From Bacillota bacterium (GTDB lineage Bacteria; Bacillota; Sulfobacillia; Symbiobacteriales; ZC4RG38), in NCBI GenBank assembly GCA_021890795.1, contig JAKKUO010000004.1, positions 53,063-117,062 on the forward strand: a stretch of 64,000 bases of DNA, given 5' to 3'. The position numbers and the translations under genes were made by a program. Shown piece after piece: positions 45,126-53,548 of the stretch. How positions within the stretch are numbered: position 1 is the stretch's first letter; every line of letters starts with the position of its first letter. The notes beneath the pieces were generated by a model that saw only the letters and a list, made by a program, of their open reading frames with translations, did no database searches and had not been told where the DNA came from.

Positions 45126-46553
45126 TCAAGCCCCGGCAGGCTGGGCCGCCTGGGCAGGGGCCACCTCGCCGGCAGCCTGGCCGGTCTCGAAGGGCTTGCC
45201 CGCGGTGACCGTCTTGAACACGTTCCAGCCAAAGACGACCTGACCCAGGATGATCACCGCGCCGGAGATGGCCCGGAGGATGTAATAGGGCCGCATCATT
45301 GCGACGCCTTCAATGAAGTTGGCGCTCTGGTTCTGGGCCCAGAAGGCGCCCTGGACCAGACCGGCGATGGTCAGGTCGACGAACATCAGGAGGAAGCCCC
45401 ACAGGCTGAGGTGGAAGTGCCACTCCTGCAGGGCCTTGCTGTAGATGGCCCGCCCGGTCAGCCGGGGCAGCATGTAGTAGATGGCGGCGTACATGATGAA
45501 GGAGAAGGTGCCCAGCAGGGCCACGTGGGCGTGGCCGACCACCCAGTTGGTGAAGTGGGTGATGGCGCTCACCGACCGCAGGGACTGCATCGGCCCCTGG
45601 AAGCAGGTGATGAAGTAGAAGACGATGGCGGTGGTGAGGAACTTCAGGGGGACGCTGTCCCGGACCAGGTGCCACTTGCCCTTCATGGTACCGTAGAAGT
45701 TGGTGACCACGGTCCAGACCGGGATGATCAGCATCACCGAGAAGGCGATGGCGATGGTCTGGACCCAGTAGGGGACCGGGCCGTTGACCAGGTGGTGGGC
45801 CCCGGTGGGTCCGTAGACCCAGAAGATGCTCCAGAACCCGATCATGGAGAGCTTGTGGCTGTAGATGGGGTTGCCCGTCAGCTTGGGCAGGAGGTAGTAG
45901 ACGGCTCCCACCCCTACCGGAGTAAACCAGTAACCGAGGATGTTATGGCCGTAGAACCAGTTGAGGATCGCGTCGTTGACGCCCCTCACCGGGTTCTGGG
46001 GGAGCAGGAACTGGTTGCCGATGGCATAGATGATCGGGGTGGTTACCAGCGCGCCCAGGAAGTACCAGGCGCTGACGTACAGCTCCCCTTTCTCCGTCCG
46101 GTTCTTGACGGTCATAAAGAGGTTGACCGCCACCAGCAGGAAGGTTGCGGTGATGATCCACTTGATGTACCAGGGGGTCTCGGCGTACTCCCGGCCCACG
46201 TTGCCGCCGGCCAGCAGGGAGACGGTGGTCAGGGCGAGGGCCAGGTTGTGCAGCACCGCGGCGAAGACCCCGAGCCCTTCGCTCCAGAGCTTGCTCCCCA
46301 CAACCCGGGGCGTCATGTAAAAGAGGGTGGCGAAGTAGGCGCCGGTCAGCCAACCGAAGAGCACCAGGTTGGTGTGGACCGGCCGCACCCGCCCGAAGGT
46401 GAAGTACTCCAGGACGGGAAGGCCGACGATGAGATCCGGCCAGACCATCAGCAGAGCGGCGAAGAGACCGAAGAGCATCCCCAGGAACATCCAGAAAAGG
46501 CCGCCGTAGATGAAGGCACGGGCGGCAGCACCCTCGCGATAGCGGAGTCGCAC
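45126..46553 (-). CDS. ccoN: cbb3-type cytochrome c oxidase subunit I
   Basis: Catalytic heme-copper subunit of the high-affinity oxidase, 475 aa, about twelve membrane spans. The heme and CuB histidines are in RPVHTNLVLFG, NWFYGHNILGYWF, GAHHLVNGP and NWVVGHAHVALLG. GTG at 46553 with GAGAGGTAA upstream. Reduces oxygen to water and pumps protons; electrons come from the following CcoO-like protein. Confidence 0.96.
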   Translation of the reverse strand: MRLRYREGAAARAFIYGGLFWMFLGMLFGLFAALLMVWPDLIVGLPVLEYFTFGRVRPVHTNLVLFGWLTGAYFATLFYMTPRVVGSKLWSEGLGVFAAVLHNLALALTTVSLLAGGNVGREYAETPWYIKWIITATFLLVAVNLFMTVKNRTEKGELYVSAWYFLGALVTTPIIYAIGNQFLLPQNPVRGVNDAILNWFYGHNILGYWFTPVGVGAVYYLLPKLTGNPIYSHKLSMIGFWSIFWVYGPTGAHHLVNGPVPYWVQTIAIAFSVMLIIPVWTVVTNFYGTMKGKWHLVRDSVPLKFLTTAIVFYFITCFQGPMQSLRSVSAITHFTNWVVGHAHVALLGTFSFIMYAAIYYMLPRLTGRAIYSKALQEWHFHLSLWGFLLMFVDLTIAGLVQGAFWAQNQSANFIEGVAMMRPYYILRAISGAVIILGQVVFGWNVFKTVTAGKPFETGQAAGEVAPAQAAQPAGA

Positions 46554-46570
46554 CGTTACCTCTCTCCTCC

Positions 46571-47191
46571 CTAAGGGGTGCCCAGGGTGAGGGTGACATA
46601 GGCCAGACCCCCGGCGATGAACAGGGCCAGGAGGACCATCCCGGCCACCGGGACCCAGACCAGCCCCTCCGCCCGGCGCCGGGGCGGCCGCACCGCCGCG
46701 GGATCCACGGGATCGCCCCGGTGCAGGATCCCGTACTTGACCGCCTCGCCGAAGCTCAGGACGCCTTGGCGCAGGGCCCAGGCGATCACCGCCGCGGAGA
46801 ACCCGCCGAAGACCAGGAAGAGCCCGGCAAACTGCTGCATCACCACCTGCCCCCAGGCGGCGCCGCCAAGGCTCTCCTCGGGACCGCCCAGGTGAGCGGT
46901 GTACCAGCTGCCGGCGACCAGGGCCACCAGACCGCCCACCAGAGCTCCGAGGCCAAGGCGCTGGCCGTGGCCCCGGAGCCGCCCCGGCCAGAGCCCCAGG
47001 ACGCCCAACAGGCCGAGAAAGGTCAGGACCAGGCTAATCCCCCCGAAGAGCCCCATCACGTCCGGGGTGCCGCCGCTCAGGTGGTCGGCCAGGGCCGGGG
47101 CCGGCAGAAGCGCCACCCCGGCAACCGCACCGGCCAGGACCACCGCCGGCCGGATCCCTGGCCGCCCGGGGCCGGCGCCAGCCCGGACCAC
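46571..47191 (-). CDS. Membrane protein leading the cbb3 operon
   Basis: 206 aa with a signal-like N-terminus (PAVVLAGAVAGVALLPAPALA) and about four membrane spans. Between the last two lies SFGEAVKYGILHRGDPVDPAAV, a motif shared with the 65-aa protein of the same operon. The GTG at 47191 was chosen because AAGGAGG lies eight bases upstream; the frame extends a further 130 codons without support. No family recognised; the operon position suggests an oxidase-associated role. Confidence 0.7.
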   Translation of the reverse strand: MVRAGAGPGRPGIRPAVVLAGAVAGVALLPAPALADHLSGGTPDVMGLFGGISLVLTFLGLLGVLGLWPGRLRGHGQRLGLGALVGGLVALVAGSWYTAHLGGPEESLGGAAWGQVVMQQFAGLFLVFGGFSAAVIAWALRQGVLSFGEAVKYGILHRGDPVDPAAVRPPRRRAEGLVWVPVAGMVLLALFIAGGLAYVTLTLGTP

Positions 47192-47278
47192 CCGCCATCC
47201 CTCCTTCGCACCAGAGGACCTAGTCCTTCTGTGCTCTTTAACTATTGCCATTGAAGCATAAACTCCTTCCTCCGCCCA

Positions 47279-47324
47279 CGGGCGCGCGCCCGAGTCCCCC
47301 GGGGGGCGGATAGGGCGCGCGCCC
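47279..47324. promoter_or_regulatory. Two GGGCGCGCGCCC palindromes between divergent respiratory genes
   Basis: The same 12-bp perfect palindrome occurs at 47280-47291 and 47313-47324, 33 bp apart (close to three helical turns), between the cbb3 operon and the divergent cupredoxin gene. A pair of regulator-binding sites is likely; no regulator can be named. Confidence 0.45.
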
Positions 47325-47350
47325 GATGGCGGGATCCGCGCCGGATCGAC

Positions 47351-47379
47351 TTGTGATCCGATGGGGAACGTGCTATGCT
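47351..47379 (+). promoter_or_regulatory. Promoter of the cupredoxin gene
   Basis: TTGTGA (47351-47356), 17 bp, TATGCT (47374-47379). A hairpin with 8-bp arms follows at 47401-47419 in the leader. Confidence 0.65.
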
Positions 47380-47456
47380 GTAGGACGGTTCCATCGGTAT
47401 CCACTCGGGAGCCGAGTGGGAGCCTAGTACGTACGGGACAAGGAGTGACAGAGCCT

Positions 47457-47837
47457 GTGAAGAAGCTGAGCCTTCTGCTTGGCCTCGTGCTCGCCGGCGC
47501 GGTCGTGCTGGCCGGTTGCGGCGGCAAGAGCGGCGGCGACGCCGGCGGTAACGGCGGCGAGGTTGTGGATCTGGGCACCATCGAGCTGAAGGACTACGAG
47601 TTCGTGCCCAACAACCTTGACCTGAAGGCCGGCGTGACCTACAAGGTGACCCTCAAGAACACCGGGACCCAGGTCCACGACTTCACCATCGAGGGGACCA
47701 ACATCTCCAAGGTGGTCCAGCCGGGCGCGACGGAGACCCTCGAGTTCAAGCTCGACAAGCCTGGCACCATCAACGTGGTCTGCGCCCAGCCGGGCCACAA
47801 GGACCTCGGCATGCACTTCACCACCGAGGTGAAGTAG
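47457..47837 (+). CDS. Cupredoxin-type copper lipoprotein
   Basis: 126-aa secreted lipoprotein: a lipobox (LVLAGAVVLAGC) is followed by a Gly-rich linker and a plastocyanin/azurin-like domain. The type 1 copper ligands are visible: His in TQVHDFTIEG, and Cys, His and Met in CAQPGHKDLGMH. Probably shuttles electrons outside the membrane, perhaps to the divergently encoded cbb3 oxidase. GTG at 47457 with AAGGAG upstream. Confidence 0.9.
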   Translation: MKKLSLLLGLVLAGAVVLAGCGGKSGGDAGGNGGEVVDLGTIELKDYEFVPNNLDLKAGVTYKVTLKNTGTQVHDFTIEGTNISKVVQPGATETLEFKLDKPGTINVVCAQPGHKDLGMHFTTEVK

Positions 47838-47880
47838 GCCGGCTCCGGCACCCCGCCAGGCTCGTGCGAGCAAAAGATGC

Positions 47881-47937
47881 GAGCAAAAGAAAAGGCGGGC
47901 AGGTACCGCAGCGGCACCTGCTCGCCGATTTTTCTTT
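47881..47937. terminator. Bidirectional terminator between cupredoxin and greA
   Basis: An 11-bp stem (47894-47904 with 47916-47926) has ATTTTTCTTTC after it on the plus strand and TTTTCTTTTG on the minus strand. The two genes converge here. Confidence 0.92.
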
Positions 47938-47938
47938 C

Positions 47939-48418
47939 TCAGGCCCCTTCCACCCCGAGGATGCGGTAGCGCAGCACCCCCATGGGCACCTCGACCGCGA
48001 CCTCGTCCCCGACGGCCCTGCCCAGGAGCGCCCTGCCCACCGGGGACTCGTCGGAGATCCGGTTCTCCGCCGGGTTGGCCTCCAGGGTGCCCACGATCCA
48101 GTACTCCTCGACCTCCTGGGTCTCCAGGTCCAGGAGCCGCACCCGGCTGCCGAGGGTGACCACGCCCGGCGGTCCCCCGCCCACCTCCAGGACCTGGGCG
48201 TTCCGCAGCATCTTCTCGAGGGTCAGGATCCGGCCTTCCACGAAGGCCTGTTCGTTCTTGGCGTCTTCGTACTCGGAGTTCTCGGCGATGTCGCCGTACT
48301 CCCGGGCCTGCTTGATCCGGGCCGCGACCTCCTTGCGCCGGATGTTCCGGAGATACTCCAGTTCCTCCTCCAGCCGCCGGAGGCCTTCCCGGGACAGAAA
48401 TACCGTCTTTTCCGACAC
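47939..48418 (-). CDS. greA: Transcript cleavage factor GreA
   Basis: Rescues stalled RNA polymerase by stimulating transcript cleavage. The 159 residues have the N-terminal coiled coil with the acidic tip (YGDIAENSEYEDAKNEQ) and the C-terminal FKBP-like domain (ISDESPVGRALLGRAVGDEVAVEVP). GTG start at 48418 with GGGAG upstream. Own promoter and terminator. Confidence 0.97.
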   Translation of the reverse strand: MSEKTVFLSREGLRRLEEELEYLRNIRRKEVAARIKQAREYGDIAENSEYEDAKNEQAFVEGRILTLEKMLRNAQVLEVGGGPPGVVTLGSRVRLLDLETQEVEEYWIVGTLEANPAENRISDESPVGRALLGRAVGDEVAVEVPMGVLRYRILGVEGA

Positions 48419-48479
48419 CCGGCTCGCACTCCCTTACACCCAGGTCGCAGAGGACGGGGGTTCCTGACGGGATCGCCTT

Positions 48480-48508
48480 ATTATATAGGGCCCGGGGGGA
48501 ATCGTCAA
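48480..48508 (-). promoter_or_regulatory. Promoter of greA
   Basis: TTGACG (48508-48503), 17 bp, TATAAT (48485-48480). Confidence 0.85.
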
Positions 48509-48558
48509 TCACCCCCGGGCACACCGACCAGCCCTCAAGAAATCCCAGGGCCCGGGGG

Positions 48559-49698
48559 CTACCCCACCCGGACCTGGGCCTCGGGCCGCTCCGCTTCCAG
48601 CCGCTCCCCTTCAGGCCGCTCCCCCCGCCGGAGGGCCGCCCGGCGCCGAATCGCCTCGATGGTGGCGTCGTCCAGGGCCCGGTGGAAGCTGCGGATCCCG
48701 GCCAGGGTGAAGCCGTGCTTTCGGGCGAGCCGGACGATTTCATCGATCTGGTCCACCGAAAGGTCCCGGCCGAGGGTGAAGTGCTCGTACCGCCGCTCCA
48801 GGGCCAGGAGCATCGTCTCCGCCAGGCAGGCCGGCGCCGTCCCCGCCGGAAAGCCGTCCCCCTCCAGCCCGGTCTCCCCCGGCACATGGATCAGCCCCCC
48901 GTCCACCACCAGCACGTCGTCCCGGACCGCGGCCACCCGCTGGTCCACATCCCGGGGCATGGCCACGTCGCAGACCACCGCCCCGGGCTTGAGGTCCTCG
49001 GGCTGGACGATGGCATCGGCGGTGCTGGAGACGGTGATCACCACGTCCATCCGGGGCAGGGTCGCCCGGATATCGGTGGAGAGGTTGGGGATGAGCCCGG
49101 TCTCCTGCCGGATCTGGTTCGCTACCCGCTCCAGCCGGGCCTCATCCCGGCCGATAAGGGTCAGGTGCCGGACGCTCCGGGCCAGGATCCGGGCACAGGC
49201 CGAGCCGATCGCGCCGCTGGCGCCAATGACCGCGACCTCGGCCCGTTCCAGGGGGATCCCCATCCGCCGGGCCCCCTCCCGGGCCCCCTCCAGCGCCGCC
49301 CAGACCGTCAGGCTGTTGCCGGTGGTGATGGCGATGGGGGAACGCCGGGCCACCTCAACCCCGGCCCCCCCGGGGAGGGCGGTGTAGGCGCCAAGGCCCA
49401 GGATCCGGGCGCCCAGGCGGGCTGCCAGCCGGGCCGCCTGGAGAACCCGCTCCACCAGGAAGGCATCCGGAAGCCGGGTCCACTGCCGGGCGGTGAGGGG
49501 GATACCGATCAGCCACCCCTCCGCCGCGCCCCCGGCGGTCTCCAGCCGGGGGACCTGCGCGTGGATCACGGGGCCCTTCCAGCGCATCAGCCCCTCGACC
49601 CAGGTATCCGGCAGCCGGCGGGTGATGGGCCACCGCCGGTGGATCCGGCTGACGTCGAAGGGGTGGACAGTGAAGGCGAACCTGCCGACTTCCTTCAT
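48559..49698 (-). CDS. Acyl-ACP-reductase-like (AAR family) dehydrogenase
   Basis: 379 aa, similar in layout to cyanobacterial acyl-ACP reductase: TTGNSLTVWAALEGA, a Rossmann glycine motif VIGASGAIGSACARIL, VVDGGLIHVPG, and PACLAETMLLALE, where the Cys matches the position of the catalytic cysteine of that enzyme. A charged Arg/Glu-rich tail ends the protein. Reaction proposed from family: NADPH-dependent reduction of an acyl thioester to aldehyde; Firmicutes members are uncharacterised as far as I know. ATG at 49698 with GAGAGG upstream. Follows the Rossmann-like gene by 13 bases. Confidence 0.7.
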   Translation of the reverse strand: MKEVGRFAFTVHPFDVSRIHRRWPITRRLPDTWVEGLMRWKGPVIHAQVPRLETAGGAAEGWLIGIPLTARQWTRLPDAFLVERVLQAARLAARLGARILGLGAYTALPGGAGVEVARRSPIAITTGNSLTVWAALEGAREGARRMGIPLERAEVAVIGASGAIGSACARILARSVRHLTLIGRDEARLERVANQIRQETGLIPNLSTDIRATLPRMDVVITVSSTADAIVQPEDLKPGAVVCDVAMPRDVDQRVAAVRDDVLVVDGGLIHVPGETGLEGDGFPAGTAPACLAETMLLALERRYEHFTLGRDLSVDQIDEIVRLARKHGFTLAGIRSFHRALDDATIEAIRRRAALRRGERPEGERLEAERPEAQVRVG

Positions 49699-49711
49699 GA
49701 CCTGCCTCTCC

Positions 49712-50638
49712 TCACACCGATGCGGTGATGGGCGCATCGGCCAGGGGTTCGATCCGGGGCCGGAAGCCGATCCGGTCCAGGAGCTCGTTGTAGTCCGCCG
49801 GGGTGAGCTCTTCCGGGCGCTTGCCGGAAAGGGCCACCAGCACCGCCTCCATGACGTTGGTGCCGAAGGAGCGGCCCTGGAGCTCGGGGGTGGTGGTGAT
49901 GAGGAGCCGCACCCCCCGGCGCCTCAGTTCCTCCACGTCCTTCCGGGTAACGGTGTTGGTCAGCACCACCTTGCCGTCCAGGCGCGGCGGCATGTAGCGC
50001 CGGATGAGGTGAAAGTCCCCGGCGATCAGCTCGTGGGCCGCGAAGAACCGGCCGTAGCGGGGGGTGTTCTGCCGCTGCTTCTCGCCGGTGGGGTAGAGCC
50101 AGTCGATGGGCATGGCGGCGATGATGGGCCCGATGGTCCGGCCCAGCAGTTCCAGGAGCCCCAGGGAGCGGATGGGCACCGGCAGGCCCACCAGGAAGGC
50201 CAGGTCGCCGAAGGTGACCCGAGCCCCGGCGGCCAGGAGGGCCTCCGCCATGCCGAACCGGTCCACCCCGGAGACCATCAGCGCCTTCATCCCCCGGAGG
50301 GGCAGGACGCCCGCCTGGTCCAGGTACTCCACCACCCGGCGCTCCAGGGTGTTCTTGAGGCCGGAGCCGTCGACGATGGGGGTCTTCCGGGCGGCCTGGG
50401 CCAGGGGCAGGGAGTCCCGAAGGACCAGGCGCTTGCGGCCGGCCCAGACGTAGAGGTCCGTCCCCCCCATGCCGAAGGCGTCCACCTTGCCGTCCAGCTC
50501 CCGGATCAGGGCGATGGCCCGCTCCTTGCTGCCGTCGGTGCCAATTCGCTCGATGCGGAACCGCTCGCCCAGGATCTCGGTCTCCACCGTGTGGTTCCGC
50601 TCCGACGACCCCAGGGAGATGCTGACCACCCTGCGCAC
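49712..50638 (-). CDS. Conserved Rossmann-like protein (quinate 5-dehydrogenase-like by family name)
   Basis: 308 aa starting MRRVVSISLGSSERNHTVE. I recognise the sequence type from Firmicutes genomes, where it is named quinate 5-dehydrogenase without experimental basis that I know. Features include GGTDLYVWAGRKR, MVSGVDRFGMAEALLAAG and FGTNVMEAVLVALSGKRPEELTPADYNELLDRIGF. It sits between the HTH regulator and the AAR-like gene with 12-13 base gaps, so all three are one operon. Confidence 0.7.
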   Translation of the reverse strand: MRRVVSISLGSSERNHTVETEILGERFRIERIGTDGSKERAIALIRELDGKVDAFGMGGTDLYVWAGRKRLVLRDSLPLAQAARKTPIVDGSGLKNTLERRVVEYLDQAGVLPLRGMKALMVSGVDRFGMAEALLAAGARVTFGDLAFLVGLPVPIRSLGLLELLGRTIGPIIAAMPIDWLYPTGEKQRQNTPRYGRFFAAHELIAGDFHLIRRYMPPRLDGKVVLTNTVTRKDVEELRRRGVRLLITTTPELQGRSFGTNVMEAVLVALSGKRPEELTPADYNELLDRIGFRPRIEPLADAPITASV

Positions 50639-50650
50639 GGACTGCCCCTC

Positions 50651-51193
50651 CTAACCCTGGTGGCGGCCCCGGAGGCCCCGGAGCACCGCCCGGAGAGCCT
50701 CAGGGTCGTAGTAGACGTCCGCCACCAGGGGCGACTTGCCGATCTCGAGCAGGACGCACGGCTTGCCCACCAGGGCCTGGATCACCTCGCCCCGGTAGTC
50801 CGAGCCGAGGACCACGATGGTATCGTACTGCCGGGCCTGGGCCACCAGCTCCATGATCCGGTTGATCAGTTCTGGCCCGGACAGGCTGCGGACGAACTCC
50901 TGCCGCTCCGCCTCGGTCATCAAGAGGACAAACTCGACGCCCTCTTCCCGGCAGACCTGGGCCAGCTCCTCTTTGTTGGCCAGGGGGAAGCCCACCACCG
51001 CGACGGACCCGCCCTTGCGCACCTCTCCCAGGGCCTCCAGCCGGGAGATGAAGGTCCGGTCCAGGTCGAGGCGGTTCGCCACCTCCTGCTGGGAGAGCCC
51101 CTGGCTCCGGAGCTCCAGGATCCGGTCGATCTGCCGGTAGAGCCGCCGGCGGCTGATGAGCTTGTCGCCGATGCGGACCAGGTCCTCCGCCAC
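50651..51193 (-). CDS. HTH transcriptional regulator
   Basis: 180 aa. An N-terminal helix-turn-helix (ELRSQGLSQQEVANRLDLDRTFISRLEALGEV) precedes an alpha/beta domain of unknown ligand (VAVVGFPLANKEELAQVCREEGVEFVLLMT..., DTIVVLGSDYRGEVIQAL). The GTG at 51193 was chosen because GGGGTGG precedes it; GTGs at 51199 and 51202 are possible. Its promoter is bracketed by two copies of an 18-bp palindrome, so autoregulation is likely. First gene of a three-gene operon. Confidence 0.78.
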   Translation of the reverse strand: MAEDLVRIGDKLISRRRLYRQIDRILELRSQGLSQQEVANRLDLDRTFISRLEALGEVRKGGSVAVVGFPLANKEELAQVCREEGVEFVLLMTEAERQEFVRSLSGPELINRIMELVAQARQYDTIVVLGSDYRGEVIQALVGKPCVLLEIGKSPLVADVYYDPEALRAVLRGLRGRHQG

Positions 51194-51211
51194 GGCCACC
51201 ACCCCGAGCGT

Positions 51212-51295
51212 GTGCACAGAACTGTGCACGCCTGTGATGCAATGGTAGCAGCCCGGTGCCCGGAAATCAAGCGGGCCGTGCACACCGCTGTGCAC
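51212..51295. promoter_or_regulatory. Promoter bracketed by two 18-bp palindromic operators
   Basis: TTGATT (51270-51265), 17 bp, TACCAT (51247-51242) form the promoter. The palindromes GTGCACAGAACTGTGCAC (51212-51229) and GTGCACACCGCTGTGCAC (51278-51295), plus-strand reading, lie downstream of the start point and upstream of the -35, with centres 66 bp apart. The upstream copy is extended to 11-bp arms (51273-51300) and also sits where a dusB terminator would be. Confidence 0.8.
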
Positions 51296-51301
51296 GGCCC
51301 T

Positions 51302-52369
51302 TCATTCCGCCGGAGATTCCACCGGGGCGCAGGTCATCGCCCCGGCGTCCGGCGGGGCATCCGGCTCCTGGCCAAACACCCCCTGGCGGAGGCGCTCCAG
51401 GAAGCCGAGGAGGATCTCCTCCATCTCCGACCGGCTCTCCGCGTTGTTGATCAAGGTGCGGGTGACCGCCGCGCCGGGGAGCCCCCGGAGGTACCAGGAG
51501 GCGTGCTTGCGCATCTCCCGGACCGCCAGGTACTCCCCCTTGAGCTCAATCAGCATGTCCATGTGCCGGATGGCCGTGGCCACCCGCTCCTCGGGGCTGG
51601 CATCGGGAAGGATCTCGCCGGTCTCCAGGTAGTGGAGGACCCGCCGGAAGATCCAGGGGTTGCCCAGGGCCCCCCGGCCGATGGCCAGGCCGGCGACCCC
51701 GGACTCCTCCAGCCGCTGCCGGGCCACCTGGGGGCTGTCGATATCCCCGTTGCCGATGACCGGGATCGACACGGCCCGGGCCACCGCGGCGATCACCCCC
51801 CAGTCCGCCTGGCCGGAGTACTGCTGCTCCCGGGTGCGGCCGTGGACGGTGATCAGGCTGGCTCCGGCCTCCTCCAGCCGCCGGGCGAAGTCCACCGCCA
51901 CGATGGACTTGCTGTCCCAGCCGATCCGCATCTTCACCGTCACCGGCAGGGGCGCCACCGCCCGCACCACTGCCCGGACGATGGCCTCGGCCACCTCCGG
52001 TTCCCGGAGCAGGGAGGAGCCGCCCCGGCCCCGGGTGATCTTCGGCGCCGGGCAGCCCATGTTGATGTCGATGAAGTCCGGCTGCTCCAGCTCCACCACC
52101 GCGGCCGCGGCCCGGGCCATGGTCTCCGGGTCGTACCCGAAGATCTGCACCCCCGCCGGCCGCTCATCCGGCAGGAGCCGGATCATCTCCCGGGTGCGGG
52201 GGTTGCCGCTCAGGATCGCCCGGTCGTTGACAAACTCGGTCACCACCACGCCGCACCCCTGCTCCTTGCACAGGCGGCGGAAGGGCCAGTTGGTCACCCC
52301 GGCCATGGGGGCCAGGGCCAGGGGCCGGTCGATGCGGAGGGAACCGACCTGGACCGGCGCCAGCGCCAT
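51302..52369 (-). CDS. dusB: tRNA-dihydrouridine synthase DusB
   Basis: FMN enzyme that reduces uridines in the tRNA D-loop. The 355 residues form a TIM barrel with APMAGVTNWPFRRLCKEQG, the active-site cysteine in DINMGCPAPKI, TVKMRIGWD, TVHGRTREQ and GNGDIDSP, then a helical domain. The ATG at 52369 has GGGGGAGGTG upstream. In Firmicutes dusB often lies near greA, as here. Confidence 0.96.
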   Translation of the reverse strand: MALAPVQVGSLRIDRPLALAPMAGVTNWPFRRLCKEQGCGVVVTEFVNDRAILSGNPRTREMIRLLPDERPAGVQIFGYDPETMARAAAAVVELEQPDFIDINMGCPAPKITRGRGGSSLLREPEVAEAIVRAVVRAVAPLPVTVKMRIGWDSKSIVAVDFARRLEEAGASLITVHGRTREQQYSGQADWGVIAAVARAVSIPVIGNGDIDSPQVARQRLEESGVAGLAIGRGALGNPWIFRRVLHYLETGEILPDASPEERVATAIRHMDMLIELKGEYLAVREMRKHASWYLRGLPGAAVTRTLINNAESRSEMEEILLGFLERLRQGVFGQEPDAPPDAGAMTCAPVESPAE

Positions 52370-52400
52370 GGACTGCACCTCCCCCATGCGTCTGTTTATT

Positions 52401-52514
52401 GTAACACGGGCGGTGCACCGAATGTAGCGGTGCGCCGAATGTAACACGGGCGGCGCACCTCCGGCACGCCGCCCGTGGTCCTGGTCGCATCTCTTGGTGG
52501 GGTCGCATCTCTTG
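52401..52514. repeat. Short direct repeats upstream of dusB, with terminator-like hairpin
   Basis: The 19-mer gtaacacgggcggtgcacc (52401-52419) recurs with one change at 52441-52459, GGTGC(A/G)CCGAATGTA occurs at 52412-52426 and 52429-52443, and ggtcgcatctcttg occurs at 52483-52496 and 52501-52514. An 11-bp stem (52467-52477 with 52445-52455) followed by TTACATTC on the minus strand could end the opp transcript. A -10 (TACAAT, 52403-52398) faces dusB without a good -35. Confidence 0.6.
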
Positions 52515-52546
52515 TTGGCGGGGGGCCGCCGACCGTCCCACGCCTC

Positions 52547-53548
52547 TCAGCCCCCGTACGGGCAGGCCACCAGGTGGCCGCCCCCCACGTCCGTGAGCAC
52601 CGGCTCCTCCTCCGCGCATTGGGGCCGGGCGATGGGGCACCGGGTCCGGAACCGGCACCCGGAGGGCGGGTTGATGGGGCTGGGGGGATCGCCGGGGAGG
52701 ATGATCCGCTGCCGGGTCTCCTCCACCACCGGGTCCGGAATCGGGATGGCGGAGAGCAGCGCCTGGGTATAGGGGTGCAGGGGCCGCTCGTAGATCTCGT
52801 CCGCAGGGGCCAGCTCCACCACCTTGCCCAGGTACATGACCGCCACCCGGGTGGAGATGTGCTTAACCATGGACAGGTCGTGGGCGATGAACAGGTAGGT
52901 CAGCCCGAACTTCGCCTGCAGCTCCTCCAGGAGGTTGACCACCTGGGCCTGGATGGAGACGTCCAGGGCGGAGATGGGCTCGTCGGCGATGATCAGGGAA
53001 GGCTGCACTGCCAGGGCCCGGGCAATGCCGATCCGCTGCCGCTGGCCGCCGGAGAACTCGTGGGGATACCGGCTCGCGTGCTCAGGGCTGAGCCCGACCA
53101 TCCGGAGCAGCTCATGCACCCGCTCCTGCCGGGCCTTGGGCTCCCGGACGCCGGCCAGCTCCAGGGCCTCGCCGATGATGTCGGTGACGGTCATCCGGGG
53201 GTTGAGGGACGCGTAAGGGTCCTGGAAGATCATCTGCATCTGCCGCCGGACCGGGATCAGCTCCCGCTCCGGGAGATGGCTGATGTCCCGGCCCTGGAAG
53301 AGGATCTGGCCGGCGGTGGGCTCGTAGAGGCGGATCACCGTCCGGCCGAGGGTGCTCTTGCCGCACCCGCTCTCCCCCACGATCCCCAGGGTCTCTCCCG
53401 GGTAGACGTCCAGATCGACGCCGTCCACAGCCCTCAGCCAGACCGGAGGCTTGAAAAGACCGCCGCCGATCTTGAAGTGCTTCTTCAGCCCCCGGAGGCT
53501 GAGGATCGGCTCCCGGGCGGCGCCCTGCTGTGCCGGAGCAGCGTTCAC
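52547..53548 (-). CDS. oppF: Peptide ABC transporter ATP-binding protein OppF
   Basis: 333-aa ATPase of an oligopeptide/dipeptide importer. Walker [12 protein letters not shown], signature [15 protein letters not shown], Walker [14 protein letters not shown]-loop FIAHDLSMV, and the Opp-type C-terminal cysteine cluster [17 protein letters not shown] at 53548 overlaps the oppD stop (GTGA). Confidence 0.94.
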   Translation of the reverse strand: MNAAPAQQGAAREPILSLRGLKKHFKIGGGLFKPPVWLRAVDGVDLDVYPGETLGIVGESGCGKSTLGRTVIRLYEPTAGQILFQGRDISHLPERELIPVRRQMQMIFQDPYASLNPRMTVTDIIGEALELAGVREPKARQERVHELLRMVGLSPEHASRYPHEFSGGQRQRIGIARALAVQPSLIIADEPISALDVSIQAQVVNLLEELQAKFGLTYLFIAHDLSMVKHISTRVAVMYLGKVVELAPADEIYERPLHPYTQALLSAIPIPDPVVEETRQRIILPGDPPSPINPPSGCRFRTRCPIARPQCAEEEPVLTDVGGGHLVACPYGG

